DNA of 64,000 bases from Anaeramoeba flamelloides (lineage: Eukaryota; Metamonada; Anaeramoebidae), in contig JANTQA010000070.1 of the NCBI GenBank assembly GCA_027625915.1, positions 191,001 to 255,000 of the forward strand, written 5' to 3'. Shown in pieces: positions 48,601-60,101 of this stretch. The notes beneath the pieces were generated by a model. It saw nothing but the letters and a program-made list of their open reading frames with translations. It did not search any database and was not told the origin of the DNA. The position numbers and the translations under genes were made by a program. Positions within the stretch are counted from its first letter, which is position 1. Every line of letters starts with the position of its first letter.

Positions 48601-51600
48601 GAATTTGATTTTGTAAATTTGATTCACTGTCTTTGATTTCTTCAATTAATTTATCTTTTAATTCAATTTCCTTCAAGATTTTTTTTTTTTTTTCTTCATT
48701 ATTATTTTCTTTTGTTGATAATTCAGTATTAATTAAATTATATTCCTTTTCAGCTTTTTCTAATTTGGATTTCATTTTTTTGATTTCTTCTTTTTTTTTT
48801 TTAGATTTTGATTTCTTTTTATGAATTTTTTCTTTATATTCTTTTTCAATTTTTTCTAATTTTTTTTTTTTCTCTTCTATTGAGTTTAATAATTCATTTT
48901 TCTTTTCTTCAAGTAGAGTTTTTTCTTTTTCCATTTGTTGGAATTTGACATTGCTTTGAGATAATTTTTTGAATAAATTTTGGAATTTATTTTTTTCTTC
49001 TTCAATTTTTTCATTAGATTCATTAACTTTTTCATTTGATTCAATTTGAATGGTTTCAATTTCAATTTTTTTGTTTTCAATTTCTTTATGTTTGTTTTCA
49101 ATCTCTTGGTTTTTATTTTCAATTTCTTGATTTTTCTTTTCAATTTCTTGATTTTTAGTTTCCATTTCTTGGTTTTTATTTTCAATTTCTTGTTTTAATT
49201 CTTCATTATTGGATTTTAAGTCTTCTAAACTATTTTGTAATTCTTCAATTTGGTTTTGTAAATTTGATTCATTATTTTTGATTTCTTCAATTAATTGATT
49301 TTTTAATTCAATTTCTTTTTCGATTTTTTTGTAATCATTTGTTTTTTCTTCAAGTAATTTATTTTTTTCTTCTAATAATTCTTGTTCTTTTGTTCCTTTA
49401 GTTTTTTTTTCTGATAATTGATCATTAATCAGATTATATTCCTTTTCAGCTTTTTTCTAATTTGGATTTCATTTTTTTTGATTTCTTCTTTTTTTTTTTT
49501 AGATTTTGATTTCTTTTTATGAATTTTTTCTTTATATTCTTTTTCAATTTTTTCTAATTTTTTTTTTTTCTCTTCAATTGAGTTTAATAATTCATTTTTA
49601 TTTTCTTCAAGTAGAGTTTTTTCTTTTTCCATTTGTTGGAATTTGACATTGCTTTGAGATAATTCTTTGAATAAATTTTGGAATTTATTTTTTTCTTCTT
49701 TAATTTTTTCATTGGATTCATTAACTTTTTCATTTGATTCGACTTGAATGGTTTCAATTTCAATTTTTTTATTTTCAATTTCTTTATGTTTGTTTTCAAT
49801 TTCTTGGTTTTTCTTTTCAATTTCTTGATTTTTAGTTTCCATTTCTTGGTTTTTATTTTCAATTTCTTGTTTTAATTCTTCATTATTGGATTTTAAGTCT
49901 TCTAAACTATTTTGTAATTCTTCAATTTGGTTTTGTAAATTTGATTCATTATTTTTGATTTCTTCAATTAATTTATCTTTTAATTCAATTTCCTTCAAGA
50001 TTTTTTTTTCTTTTTCTTCATTATTATTTTCTTTTGTTGACAAATTAGTTTTGATCAGATTATATTCCTTTTCAGCTTTTTCTAATTTGGATTTCATTTT
50101 TTTGATTTCTTCTTTTTTTTTTTTAGATTTTGATTTCTTTTTATGAATTTTTTCTTTATATTCTTTTTCAATTTTTTCTAATTTTTTTTTTTTCTCTTCT
50201 ATTGAGTTTAATAATTCATTTTTCTTTTCTTCAAGTAGAGTTTTTTCTTTTTCCATTTGTTGTGATTTGATATTTCTTTGAGATAATTCTTTGAATAAAT
50301 TTTGGAATTTATTTTTTTCTTCTTCAATTTTTTCATTAGATTCATTAATTTTTTCATTTGATTCGACTTGAATGGTTTCAATTTCAATTTTTTTATTTTC
50401 AATTTCTTGATGTTTATTTTCAATCTCTTGGTTTTTCTTTTCAATTTCTTGGTTTTTATTTTCAATTTCTTGGTTTTTATTTTCCATTTCTTGGTTTTTA
50501 TTTTCAATTTCTTGTTTTAATTCTTCATTATTTGATTTTAAGTCTTCTAAACTATTTTGTAATTCTTCAATTTGGTTTTGTAAATTTGATTCATTGTTTT
50601 TGATTTCTTCAATTAATTTATCTTTTAATTCAATTTCCTTCAAGATTTTTTTTTCTTTTTCTTCATTATTATTTTCTTTTGTTGACAAATTAGTTTTGAT
50701 CAGATTATATTCCTTTTCTGCTTTTTCTAATTTGGATTTCATTTTTTTGATTTCTTCTTTTTTTTTTTTAGATTTTGATTTCTTTTTATGAATTTTTTCT
50801 TTATATTCTTTTTCAATTTTTTCTAATTTTTTTTTTTTCTCTTCAATTGAGTTTAATAATTCATTTTTATTTTCTTCAAGTAGAGTTTTTTCTTTTTCCA
50901 TTTGTTGGAATTTGATATTTTTTTGAGATAATTCTTTGAATAAATTTTGGAATTTATTTTTTTCTTCTTTAATTTTTTCATTGGATTCATTAATTTTTTC
51001 ATTTGATTCAATTTGAATGGTTTCAATTTCAATTTTTTTATTTTCAATTTCTTTATTCAATTTTGTATTTAATTCCTCATTATTTGATTTAAAATCATTT
51101 AATTCATTTTTCAATTTTTCAATCTCATTTTGTAAATTTGATTCATTATCTTCTAATTTTTTATTTATTCTTTCAATTTCTTTATTTTTATTTTCAATTT
51201 CTTGGTTTTTATTTTCTGTTTCTTGGTTTTTATTTTCAATTTCTTGTTTTAATTCTTCATTATTGGATTTTAAGTCTTCTAAACTATTTTGTAATTCTTC
51301 AATTTGGTTTTGTAAATTTGATTCATTATTTTTGATTTCTTCAATTAATTGATTTTTTAATTCAATTTCTTTTTCGATTTTTTTGTAATCATTTGTTTTT
51401 TCTTCAAGTAATTTATTTTTTTCTTCTAATAATTCTTGTTCTTTTGTTCCTTTAGTTTTTTTTTCTGATAATTGATCATTAATCAGATTATATTCCTTTT
51501 CAGCTTTTTCTAATTTTGATTTCATTTTTTTGATTTCTTCTTTTTTTTTTTTAGATTTTGATTTCTTTTTGTGAATTTTTTCTTTATATTCTTTTTCAAT

Positions 51601-53742
51601 TTTTTCTAATTTTTTTTTTTTCTCTTCTATTGAGTTTAATAATTCATTTTTATTTTCTTCAAGTAGAGTTTTTTCTTTTTCCATTTGTTGGAATTTGACA
51701 TTGCTTTGAGATAATTCTTTGAATAAATTTTGGAATTTATTTTTTTCTTCTTTAATTTTTTCATTGGATTCATTAACTTTTTCATTTGATTCAACTTGAA
51801 TGGTTTCAATTTCAATTTTTTTATTTTCAATTTCTTGATTTTTATTCTCAATCTCTTGGTTTTTGTTTTCAATTTCCTTATTTAATTCCTCATTATTTGA
51901 TTTTATACTATTTAATTCATTTTTCAATTTTTCAATCTCATTTTGTAAATTTGATTCCTTATCTTGAGATTGTTTCATTAATAAATTTTTTTGTGTCATA
52001 TTTTGAAACAATTCTTTTAATTTATTTTCCTTGTCTTCATTTTCTTTACTTATTTGTACTAATTTATCTTCATTTTCTTTCTTTAATCTTTGGATTTCGT
52101 TTTCTTTTTCTTCGTTATATTTATTAATATTATCCTCTAACTCTGTAATTTTTTGTTGATAATTAAGTAAATCCTGTTCTGATTGCTCATATTTCTTTTT
52201 TATATCTTTAAAATCTGATGTAAGGGTTTTAATTTTGCTTTTCGAATTTTTAATTTTTAATTTTTTTTTTTTTATTTTTTTTTCATTTTCCTTATATTTT
52301 TTTTCTAAATTTTTCATTTTTTTTTCTTTTTCATTTAATGATTCATTTAATTGTTCCTTTATGCTTTTGAGTTTTTCTTTTTCTTCAGAGTTTGTTTTAA
52401 GAATTAAATTTTTTTGAGACAATTCGGAAAAATAATTTTTAATTTTTTTTTCTTTTGATTGGTTTTGGTTCATTAAATTTTCAATTTTTTTATCCGACTC
52501 AATTTTTAAATTCTTTAATTGTTCTTGTACCTCATTTAGTTTTTGTTTGTTTTTTTCAATATTAGATTCTGTTTTTTTCATTTCTTGCTGGTTTTCATTT
52601 TTATTATTGATTATTTTTTGAAGATTCTCTTCCTTTTCTTGAATTTCTTTATTTAATAAATTTATAGATTTCCCCTTTTCTTCTAATTCCTTTTGTTGGG
52701 TTTCAAATTTTTGATCATATTCCTTTTCTAATTTTTTCAATTTTTCTTTTTCATTTTTAATAGTTTGCTCATACGTTTGATTTTGCTTTTCAAATTTCTC
52801 TTTAAATAATTTAAATTCCACTTCTTGAACTTTTTTTTCCTTTTCAATGTTATTTATTCTCTTATTGACATCAATTGCAATCAAGAAATCCGCAAGTCTA
52901 GGATCCTTTTGGATTAGCCTTTTTTCACTTTTTTCGTCTTCCATTTCCTTAAACCTATTTAGCCAATGCTTTGCCACTTTTAAAGAAAGTTGAATTGGGC
53001 TTTCTTTTAATGAATCTATGAATTCAAAAATCAATTTAGGATCTTCCCATTTCTTTAAAAAAAGGATATTTCCCGGTAAATTGATTAATTTAATTTCTCC
53101 AGTCTTAATCAATGAATATCCATTTGCTAACAATGCTATTAATAATTCTTCACTTTTTGTCTTTGATAAGAAATGTAAAAATAGACTTTTTTGTTCATGA
53201 TCCCGAAATATTTTATAATCCTCCTTCGTGAAATATGATCCGTTGACAAGTTTTAATAACATCTTTATTGGATCTTCAGCGCTAATAAACTTTTCGGCGA
53301 CACTTATATTTTTTTCAACTAATTTCCTTAACGTTTCTACCGATTTTAAGGCATCTTGCCAGTATGTCAAATGCTCGATATCGTCAAAAACTAATTGATA
53401 GATCCTCTTCTGTGTTTTGATTAAAATTCTTTTCTTATTTGCTACAGTTTCAATGCTAAAAACCTTATTTAGTGGGATCACACCCAATGCACTGGATGTT
53501 GGGTTTTTGCTATAAGTTAAATTATAATCGTCTAAACTAAACCATCTTTTTTTGACAGATTTAACTTTACCTCCCTCTTTGCGAGTATAAGATGAATATC
53601 TAATTAAAACTGGTGCATTTTCTTTAGGCTTTAAATGTAACTGAAAGGATGGTACCAATGCTATTTTTTTTTTATTGGTTTTTTTTATTAATTTAAATAA
53701 AGAAAAGGTGGGGGAATAATTAATAGAGAAGAAAATCACCAT
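45620..53742 (-). CDS. Giant PH / coiled-coil / double-RUN protein
   Basis: Two long frames, 53742-49429 and 49450-45620, read as one gene of about 2,706 aa. They are separated only by two 1-base-longer T runs at 49451-49456 and 49472-49479; the other five copies of this repeat have T5 and T7. The N-terminus (about 53635-53330) is a PH domain (KKRWFSLDDYNLTYSK, ending YWQDALKSVE). About 270 unassigned residues follow, then some 1,900 residues of Lys/Glu-rich coiled coil with six long repeats and a KKEEKKKK tract. The C-terminus carries two RUN-like domains (about 46710-46190 and 46140-45640; WLIELSQDEKLLEKYYSKES and ALLRWGLNDQLLHSFF). RUN domains bind small GTPases or membranes, and PH binds phosphoinositides, so a membrane or cytoskeletal tether is likely. 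The first 30 residues may be intron; an upstream exon (ATG near 53915) and acceptor near 53645 are possible. Confidence 0.8.
47640..51580 (-). repeat. Six long coding repeats in the coiled-coil gene
   Basis: The sequence encoding IHKKKSKSKKKKEEI recurs at about 47661, 48801, 49500, 50122, 50769 and 51550 (spacings about 1140, 700, 620, 650 and 780 bases). Each copy is followed and preceded by the same KFQNLFKELSQ and KTLLEEKKNELLNSIEEKKK blocks. Nucleotide similarity is very high between the middle units, which suggests recent unequal exchange or gene conversion. Confidence 0.85.
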
Positions 53743-54170
53743 TAGATGAAAAGTTAATTATATTGAAAAAATGTTGTAATTTATAACACTTGTTTATATA
53801 AACATAAAATAATAAATTTATTAAATAACAATAAATTAAATAAAGATACCAAAGCAATGAAATCGAAAAATAATTATTTCCCATAATTAAGGTTATACCC
53901 TTAAAATGATAAAACAAATCAAATCGTAATTGTTTTAAGTTCAATATAGAGAAATTGGGGAAGCATTTCGGTTTTATATATATATACATTGTTTTTATAT
54001 TTTTAATTAATCATTTTCAATTTGTTTATAAAATTTTCAAACCAATTAATGTACTTTTGAATTTAAAAAGTGATTTATTTGGGATTTTTTGTATATTCTC
54101 AGTACTAGTAGATTTTTTTTTTTTCACAATCAACTTTAAAAAGTAAAAGAAGTCTTGAAAAAAAAAATAA
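53743..54170. other. Upstream region of the coiled-coil gene
   Basis: AT-rich. On the minus strand an ATG near 53915 opens MGNNYFSISLL before a GTATCT donor-like site, a possible upstream exon of the coiled-coil gene. Its phase does not fit the acceptor I favour, so it is left unassigned. Confidence 0.3.
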
Positions 54171-54441
54171 TTTTTTAAAAACAAAATTTTTTGTTATTCT
54201 TTTAAAAGATCAGCTGAACTTGATAAACCAAACTTTTCTTAAAAAAAAATTATCAAAGATCTTTGAAGATATTCGTTCTAAAACTTCAAAAGGAATTCAG
54301 AATTTTTTCATTTCTTTTTGAAAAAGCAAATCAGAGAAACCAAAGAAATCACAAAAATCACAAAAATCACAGAAATCACAAAAGTCACAGAAACCTGAAT
54401 CTCAAATTTTGTTTGGACAAAGCGAGACACTTGAGTTATTA
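54171..54441 (+). pseudogene. Coding-like fragment, frame-disrupted
   Basis: A first open stretch (about 54180-54320) contains SKIFEDIRSKTSKGIQNFF. A second, in another frame, holds five KSQ triplets and ends FGQSETLELL before a TGA near 54441. Composition and wording look like protein, but no single frame spans them, and no GT donor separates them. Either a decayed gene or a spot with homopolymer errors. Family not recognised. Confidence 0.35.
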
Positions 54442-55494
54442 TGAATTATTTTTAAGTCGCATTTTAAGATTACCAATATTTGGGAAGCAAATGTATTCTA
54501 TTTTTAATTTTCTGTTAATTTTCTAAAAAATAAATAGCTTTTGGTGTAAACCGAACAAAGTACTATTTTTGACAGCTAATACACCACCCTGAAAAAATCT
54601 TCAAATATCGAGAATATACAAATGTCTACAGAAATTCACTTCAGCAATTTACTTGGTTGCTTTGGATTTAATTTCATGAAAAACTGTTAAAATGAGTAAA
54701 ACAAAACATCAATAGGGAGATCCAAAAGATCTTTCACAAATTTACCTTTTTTAAAAGCAAAATGTTTTTAAAAAGCAACATGATTTTCAAAAAAACAAAA
54801 AAAAAAAAAAAATGAAATAGGAATTGGTGAAAAGAAAAATTAATTATTTTCATCATAACTATATCCGGTTGGAATAGAAATTTACTTCAATATTTTTCGA
54901 AATTAATTGATCTCAGGAACTAATTTTTATTTCTAAAAAATATTAACTCGAAACTAATTTTTACAACAGTTTGGTAATTATAGAATTCTGTGTATTTTTT
55001 TTAGAAATGGTTTTTCTTGAAAATAAAATTTTAATAATGAGTAATTAAAATAAATCATACGGATATTTTTATTTTTATTTTCTTATTTTAATACTTTTTT
55101 TTATGTGTTATTATTTTCCTACAAGATTTATTTTAATAATTTCATAAGGTACATTTCACGTTTTTTAATTTTTTTAATACAAAAATTTTATATGAGTTAA
55201 ATACAAACCAATAAATAGTATTTTATAAAAAAATTATCACTTTCGGAATTAGTATTGAGTTAAAGGATCCCTTTATGAAAAAATAATGTAAAAAATAAAA
55301 ATTAGTTTTTATTACTCCAATAAAATAATAAAAATGTCCAGGATCTTTTTGAATAAAACGTTATTGTTTTGGAATGTGTTTAGTTGAACAATTATTATTG
55401 GTGTTAAAAATAAAATATGAAAAGTAAATTTATTTGATAAGTTAAAGGATCAAAATTGTTGGAAATTTTCAATTGAAAGAATTAAAGAGAAATA
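54442..55494. other. AT-rich intergenic DNA
   Basis: Nothing recognised beyond A/T tracts. Confidence 0.4.
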
Positions 55495-55665
55495 GCTTAG
55501 GATTTATTGGTAAGGGTTAAGTGCTCAAGAGATCTTAATCTGTTAAAGGAGAGTTTTGAAGTGACTAAATTTGTTACTCCTAATTCAAAGAGTAGTCAAA
55601 AGAACCTTTTAATTAAAGTCATTAGAAGTATTTTAAACTCAATTTAGTTTTCTGGAATTAAAGAG
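55495..55665. repeat. Dispersed repeat E, copy 3
   Basis: GGATTTATTGGTAAGGGTTA, then TCTGTTAAAGGAGAG, GAAGTGACTAAATTTGTTAC and TCAATTTAGTTTTCT, matching 39540-39720. Confidence 0.55.
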
Positions 55666-55739
55666 AAATAAAAAGATTTTATTTTTTAATTTTTTCTCAT
55701 TGTGTAATTGAAAAAAAGGAATTTTGATTTTTAGAATTT

Positions 55740-56300
55740 GACTAATTTTGAAATTTGACCAAATTTGCAAAATAATAATTTTCCCGTTTTTTTTATTCGT
55801 CAAAAAATAATTTTCTCAATTTTTTCAAAATAATCAATTATATTCAAAATATATTGGCTGTAGGCATTAAAAAACCCCTTTCAGGTAGGTTAGGGTATGT
55901 TTGGGTTGGTTAGAGTATGTTAGATTAGAATATGTTAAGTTAGGGTATTTCAGGGTAGGTTTGGATTGTATGTTAGAAAAAAAAAATAATTAAGAGACAA
56001 ATTAGACTTTTGTAACTTGTATTAAGGAGTAAATAGTTACCACGTAACTTTGATGGTTAAAATTAGGTTTTTAACAAATTTCTAAAAATATTTAGTATTG
56101 ATCATTTCAAAATTTTGGATTTTCTACAATTTAGGTAATAAAATACCTCTAATCACAAAATAATTTTTTTTATTTTTACTCCCACAATCATTAAAAGCCA
56201 TTAAAAACTTTCATACCAATGAAAATAATCAATAAACTCTTCAAGAATACCAAGAAAGTCACTTTGACCAAATTTGAAATTTAATAATATACCCAAAAAA
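55740..56300 (+). repeat. Dispersed repeat with GGTTAGGGTA-like block, copy 2
   Basis: Partner of 14171-14740 in the same orientation. Its G-rich block is longer here, with about eight GGTTAGRGTATGTT-like units between 55887 and 55975, followed by the same AT-rich body. Confidence 0.6.
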
Positions 56301-56813
56301 AATCTTTTGAGAGAACTGAAAAAACTAATAAATAAAAAATGATTTTTTGGATTCTGTCTTTTCAAGCCTTCATCTATTAAACTTTGTTAAAAATTATTTT
56401 TTTGATTTATTAAATGATTTTTAACGATTAAATCACATCCCAGCAAATTTTTTTATATTATTAATTTATTTATTTTTTGTGTCCACGATTGAATCGAAGC
56501 CGATTATCCTTATATAAAAAGCAGTTTTTTAAAAACTTGGTAGTTGGTTTGAATATGTATTTGTAAATGTTTTGTATTATTAACCAGCAATTATAATAAC
56601 TTTCACAGTGTTAGACTATCTGTAAAAAATAAAATAAAAAAATTTTTTGAAATGAAAATTTAATGAAATTTATCAAGTCAAAGAATATTGTTGGTATTTT
56701 AATTTAATCAAGACTTTTCTTGTAAGATCCTCAGAATTATTATTTGTTTTCTTAATTTTCTATTATTCAGATTTTTTAACATTTAATCAAGAATTGAGAG
56801 AATTACTGTTATT

Positions 56814-57078
56814 TTCAGGTCAAATAGGAAAAAAACAAAAATTCATCTCTTCTTTTTTTTTTTTTTTTTTTTTATTTATTCATTTCTTGTTGTTCAGTAA
56901 CAATTCTGGTTTACAAAATAAGTAGAAAATGAATTGATTTATTAACACACATAAAAAGTTCTGTAATTAATATGAACTTACTAGAGCGGAATTGATTGTT
57001 TTGAATAAGAAAATTAGTATGTGAAAAAAGAAGATGAAGTGAATATTTTTTCCTATTTAGCATTCAAAAATATCAGTA
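56814..57078. mobile_element. 265-bp TIR element of the TACTG family
   Basis: The left end TACTGTTATTTTCAGGTCAA leads to AAAAATTCATCTCTTC; the right end is GAAGATGAAGTGAATATTT leading to ATTCAAAAATATCAGTA. Inverted and related to 26292-26461 but with a longer, unrelated centre. Confidence 0.5.
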
Positions 57079-57322
57079 CTTTTACAACCAACCCTTTTTT
57101 TTTAATTTCAAACTTTCAAGATTTTGTTTTGGAGAAAACAAATAAAAAAAAAAATCTTTTTCTTTATTTTGAATTGAAATTGGTATTTTTTTTCTTGGGT
57201 GCTTTTTTTTATTGAAAAAAATTCTCTTGTAACAACAAGACCTTGAATTTCAGCATTCAACTACCTCTGAAGTGTATTCAATCTTTTGAAAGATCTGGTC
57301 GAGTCGAAAAGTGAGATTTCTT

Positions 57323-57674
57323 TTAAAAATTTCCCAAAAGCACTACCATTGTTAAATTTTGGTAGCAACCTGAAACAATTTTTTTCAAGAATTTTTTTTT
57401 TCTTCTTTTCTTTTTTTTGTTTTGTTTTTTTTTTCATTTTTTAATTTGTTTCTAAAAAGAAGAAAGAAAAATATTTACCTATTCTCCAATTCTTATACCA
57501 AACCTCCATCCAAGATGGTGTTTTGTTATCTTTCAATACAATTGCGGATCCATGGTATGTGAATTCTTGTCGAGTTCTTGAGTGGTGGTAGCGATAGACT
57601 GTTTTAGATGCTGAGACCTGTTCAGTTGTACAAATTATTGGATCGACTTTTTTTATTTCCTCCATATTAATCAA
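57323..57674 (-). CDS. Small two-exon gene, about 80 aa, unrecognised
   Basis: Exon 57674-57479 encodes MINMEEIKKVDPIICTTEQ and onward to MEVWYKNWRIG, ending in phase 1 at a GTAAAT donor. The best acceptor is ATTGTTTCAG at 57370, giving exon 57369-57323 (CYQNLTMVVLLGNF, TAA). A variant would use a GTAGTG donor inside that exon and a third exon near 57290 (IEYTSEVVEC). The first exon is GC-richer than its surroundings and rich in conserved-looking aromatic, His and Arg residues. No signal peptide, no family recognised. The start could also be the internal MEE. Confidence 0.55.
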
Positions 57675-57979
57675 AAGAAATAAACAATTTTTTTTTTTTA
57701 TCTAAATAAAAAAAAAGTTTCGGAAAAAATGATTGGAATCTCAGAGCATTTTTTTCATTATTTATTGACTTGATTCAACTTTTGAAAATTGGAAACGAAA
57801 ATCATGTACTTTGAATCTGTTAGTAATAATCAAAATAATTTATGACTGGTTGATGGTTTCAATATCCTTGGCATCGTTTGTTTTTCTTTTTAACTTTTCG
57901 CTTTTTTTTTTTTTTTTCTTCTTGTTCTTCCTTCCCCTTTTCAATCATTTTTGTTGTGCTTTTAATAAACAGTTTTAGG
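57675..57979. other. Spacer between two minus-strand genes
   Basis: AT-rich. A short + strand ORF near 57850 (MVSISLASFVFLF) runs into a T tract and is not accepted as a gene. Likely promoter of the small gene starting at 57674. Confidence 0.3.
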
Positions 57980-58114
57980 CTATTTAGGAGTAAAATAAAA
58001 ATGTTGTTGTAAGGTTTCAATTTTAAATCTTGTTGCTATTTGCTTTATAAATGGCAAAAAAATTTTATCTACATTTTCTGAATCCTTTTTTAAAATAGAG
58101 ACACAAATTGCAAC
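57980..58114 (-). CDS. Last exon of an unrecognised gene
   Basis: After an acceptor GAAAACAG at 58115, a phase-0 exon of 44 codons plus TAG reads VAICVSILKKDSENVDKIF and ends QQHFYFTPK. Codon texture is good and it ends cleanly at a stop at 57982-57980. Upstream exons were not found; the next 700 bases hold TACTG-family repeat sequence, so the preceding intron may have been invaded. Family unknown. Confidence 0.5.
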   Translation of the reverse strand, partial: VAICVSILKKDSENVDKIFLPFIKQIATRFKIETLQQHFYFTPK

Positions 58115-58373
58115 CTGTTTTCAAGAAGACTCAATTTACAAAAGAAAAAAAAGTAGAAATAAGTGAAAATTTTTACCATTTATTATGTAAAAAAAAGGAA
58201 GGTTTATCATATTTTATTGTCCAATAAGATTACTTTTATCACTCAAAAGATTATTTATTGATTTAAAAGAATGTAGTTCTTTGATTTCTTGTTCAACGTT
58301 AAGTGTTTTTTGAATTTTTGAGATTTAAGAAACATTTTTATTACCACAAAAAAATCATTTGAATGAGAAAGGT

Positions 58374-58787
58374 TTGAAATAAAAATTTCCCCACTTTCTA
58401 CTTCTATCCTAATTTCTTTCAATAACCATAGAGCTAACTAAAAGTTTATTAATATTCTTGGAAATTCTTTGGATTGAAGATTCTACAATATCAAAAAATT
58501 GAATTTAAGTGGACATTTTTTATAAAAGCTACAGATAACCTTCATATTCCATCCTTCTAATTTTGTAAAGTTTCATAAGATATTTTGTCCAAAGCATAAC
58601 TGAAATTTTTTCCTACTTGTATTAGAATTCTAAATGAAAAATTTTTCAGTTCATTTTCAATTTATATTTGATATACGAGACCCACAAATTGAAAGCTAAT
58701 TCCTAAGAATTTAAATTATTCAGAAAAATATTGAAAAGGAAGTGAAAATTTTTTCCCATTTATTATCTAAAATTATCAGTAATGTAT
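58374..58787. mobile_element. Probable TACTG-family element, degraded
   Basis: The right end is clear: AAAAGGAAGTGAAAATTTTTT with ATTATCAGTA at about 58787. The left end (TTTGAAATAAAAATTTCCCC near 58378) is weaker. A lone right end of the same family lies at about 58150-58190. Confidence 0.35.
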
Positions 58788-59019
58788 GTTATTTATAAGT
58801 TTTTATGGTTTTTATTCTTTTGTAAATACCCACTTATCACAAAGTAGTGAAGAAGAATAGCATTGGTTTATATGAAAATTATTCAATTTTAACAAGTTTT
58901 TAGTAACTATGTACTAATAAATAAATTTAATTAAACAATTTATAAAATAAATACTGTTTATTGTAAAATAAAAAGATCAAAATTTTCGTTTAGCTTTCAA
59001 TAAAATAATCACATTTCAA

Positions 59020-59240
59020 GAATTAAAATCAACCACCAAAGCCCCCATTCTAAAAGGGAAATTAATAATTTAAGCTGATTTTAAGAATTAAAAAAATAAA
59101 AATTTTATATAATTTAAAAATCTTTTTTTGGGAAGCCATATGAAAATGTCGATCCATTTCATTTGCAACAAAAAATATCTTCTGAAGCCTATTTCTAAGG
59201 GATTAACAAGAGGTATTATGAAATAAAAAACAAAAAAACA
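59020..59240. other. Coding-like patch, strand uncertain
   Basis: On the minus strand, after a TTTTAG acceptor, a 6-codon ending NGGFGG and TGA occurs near 59045-59025. Around 59135-59212 both strands read coding-like (minus FFVANEMDRHFHMASQ; plus GKPYENVDPFHLQQKISSEA, ending in TAA). I cannot decide the strand or assemble a gene. Confidence 0.25.
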
Positions 59241-59252
59241 ATTCTAAATCAC

Positions 59253-59644
59253 ATGTACAAAAAGTGATATCTTAATATTATCAGTTTTGTTACTAAATTT
59301 GTGATTTTTCCAAAAACTATAAAACTTTTACCGTACCCGAGCAGAGAAGATTTTTTGTCGAAGAACCTGGGGTTTCCAGTAGCAAAACAATTAATTTAAT
59401 AATCGATAAAAATGCTTGAGGAAAAATGATAAATTCAAAAATAGGATCAAATCCTTCGAAATCGAAAAATAAAATCAACCCCAAAAATTTTTATTCCATT
59501 ATCAAATTTTTTTCTTTTCTAAACCCCAGGTTTTTCGACAAAAAATCTTCCCTTCTGGGCACCCAGGAAAAGTTTTAGATGATTTGGAAAAATGACAAAT
59601 TTAGTAAAAATACTTATAATATTATGTAATCATTTTTTGTACAT
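59253..59644. mobile_element. 390-bp foldback element
   Basis: Terminal inverted repeats of about 125 bases: the left end ATGTACAAAAAGTGAT and the right end ATCATTTTTTGTACAT. Inside these, GAAGATTTTTTGTCGA pairs with TCGACAAAAAATCTTC, flanked by CCTGGGGTTT and AAACCCCAGG. More than half the element can fold into one hairpin. Non-coding; only one copy in the window. Confidence 0.75.
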
Positions 59645-59873
59645 ATTATACACCTTTTTTCCAAAAATATTTTCTTTAAATTTTTGGATAAAAAATTTTT
59701 AGAAATCTGATTCAAAATAATATGATGTAATTTATGGTATATACCAAGTATTTATTTAGATCACCCAGCTTTAAGCACTTTGACTAGGAGATAAGAAAAT
59801 TTAAGGGCAGGGCTATAATTGTTAAAAAATTATAGTAATTTTTATCAGTAACTACCACCAATTACAAACTAAC

Positions 59874-60101
59874 CAACATGTGATATAAGATTGTTCTCCA
59901 AAAATCAACAATCAAAAACAAGTGCATTTATAGAAAAAATCCTAAATGTAGACACTCAATTCCAAATTTGAATTGTTGTGAATTACAATTTTTGATATAA
60001 CTGTTTTATTTTTGGTTTCTGACTCTTTAGCATTTTTTTCTCTAAATGCCCTTGTTTTTGATTGTTGATTTTTGGAGAACAATCTTATATCACAAGTTGA
60101 T
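59874..60101. mobile_element. 228-bp foldback element with 65-bp arms
   Basis: CAACATGTGATATAAGATTG at the left and CAATCTTATATCACAAGTTG at the right. The match continues almost perfectly through TTCTCCAAAAATCAACAATC and AAAAACAAG to the TTTATAGAAAAAA / TTTTTTCTCTAAA region. Arm identity is high, so this is likely a young insertion. Non-coding. Confidence 0.8.

Noticed and set aside
46632-52417. Many open frames on the plus strand opposite the coiled-coil gene (Phe/Ser/Leu-rich)
   Set aside because: Antisense and shifted-frame shadows of a Lys/Glu-rich coding sequence; composition is fully explained by the minus-strand gene.
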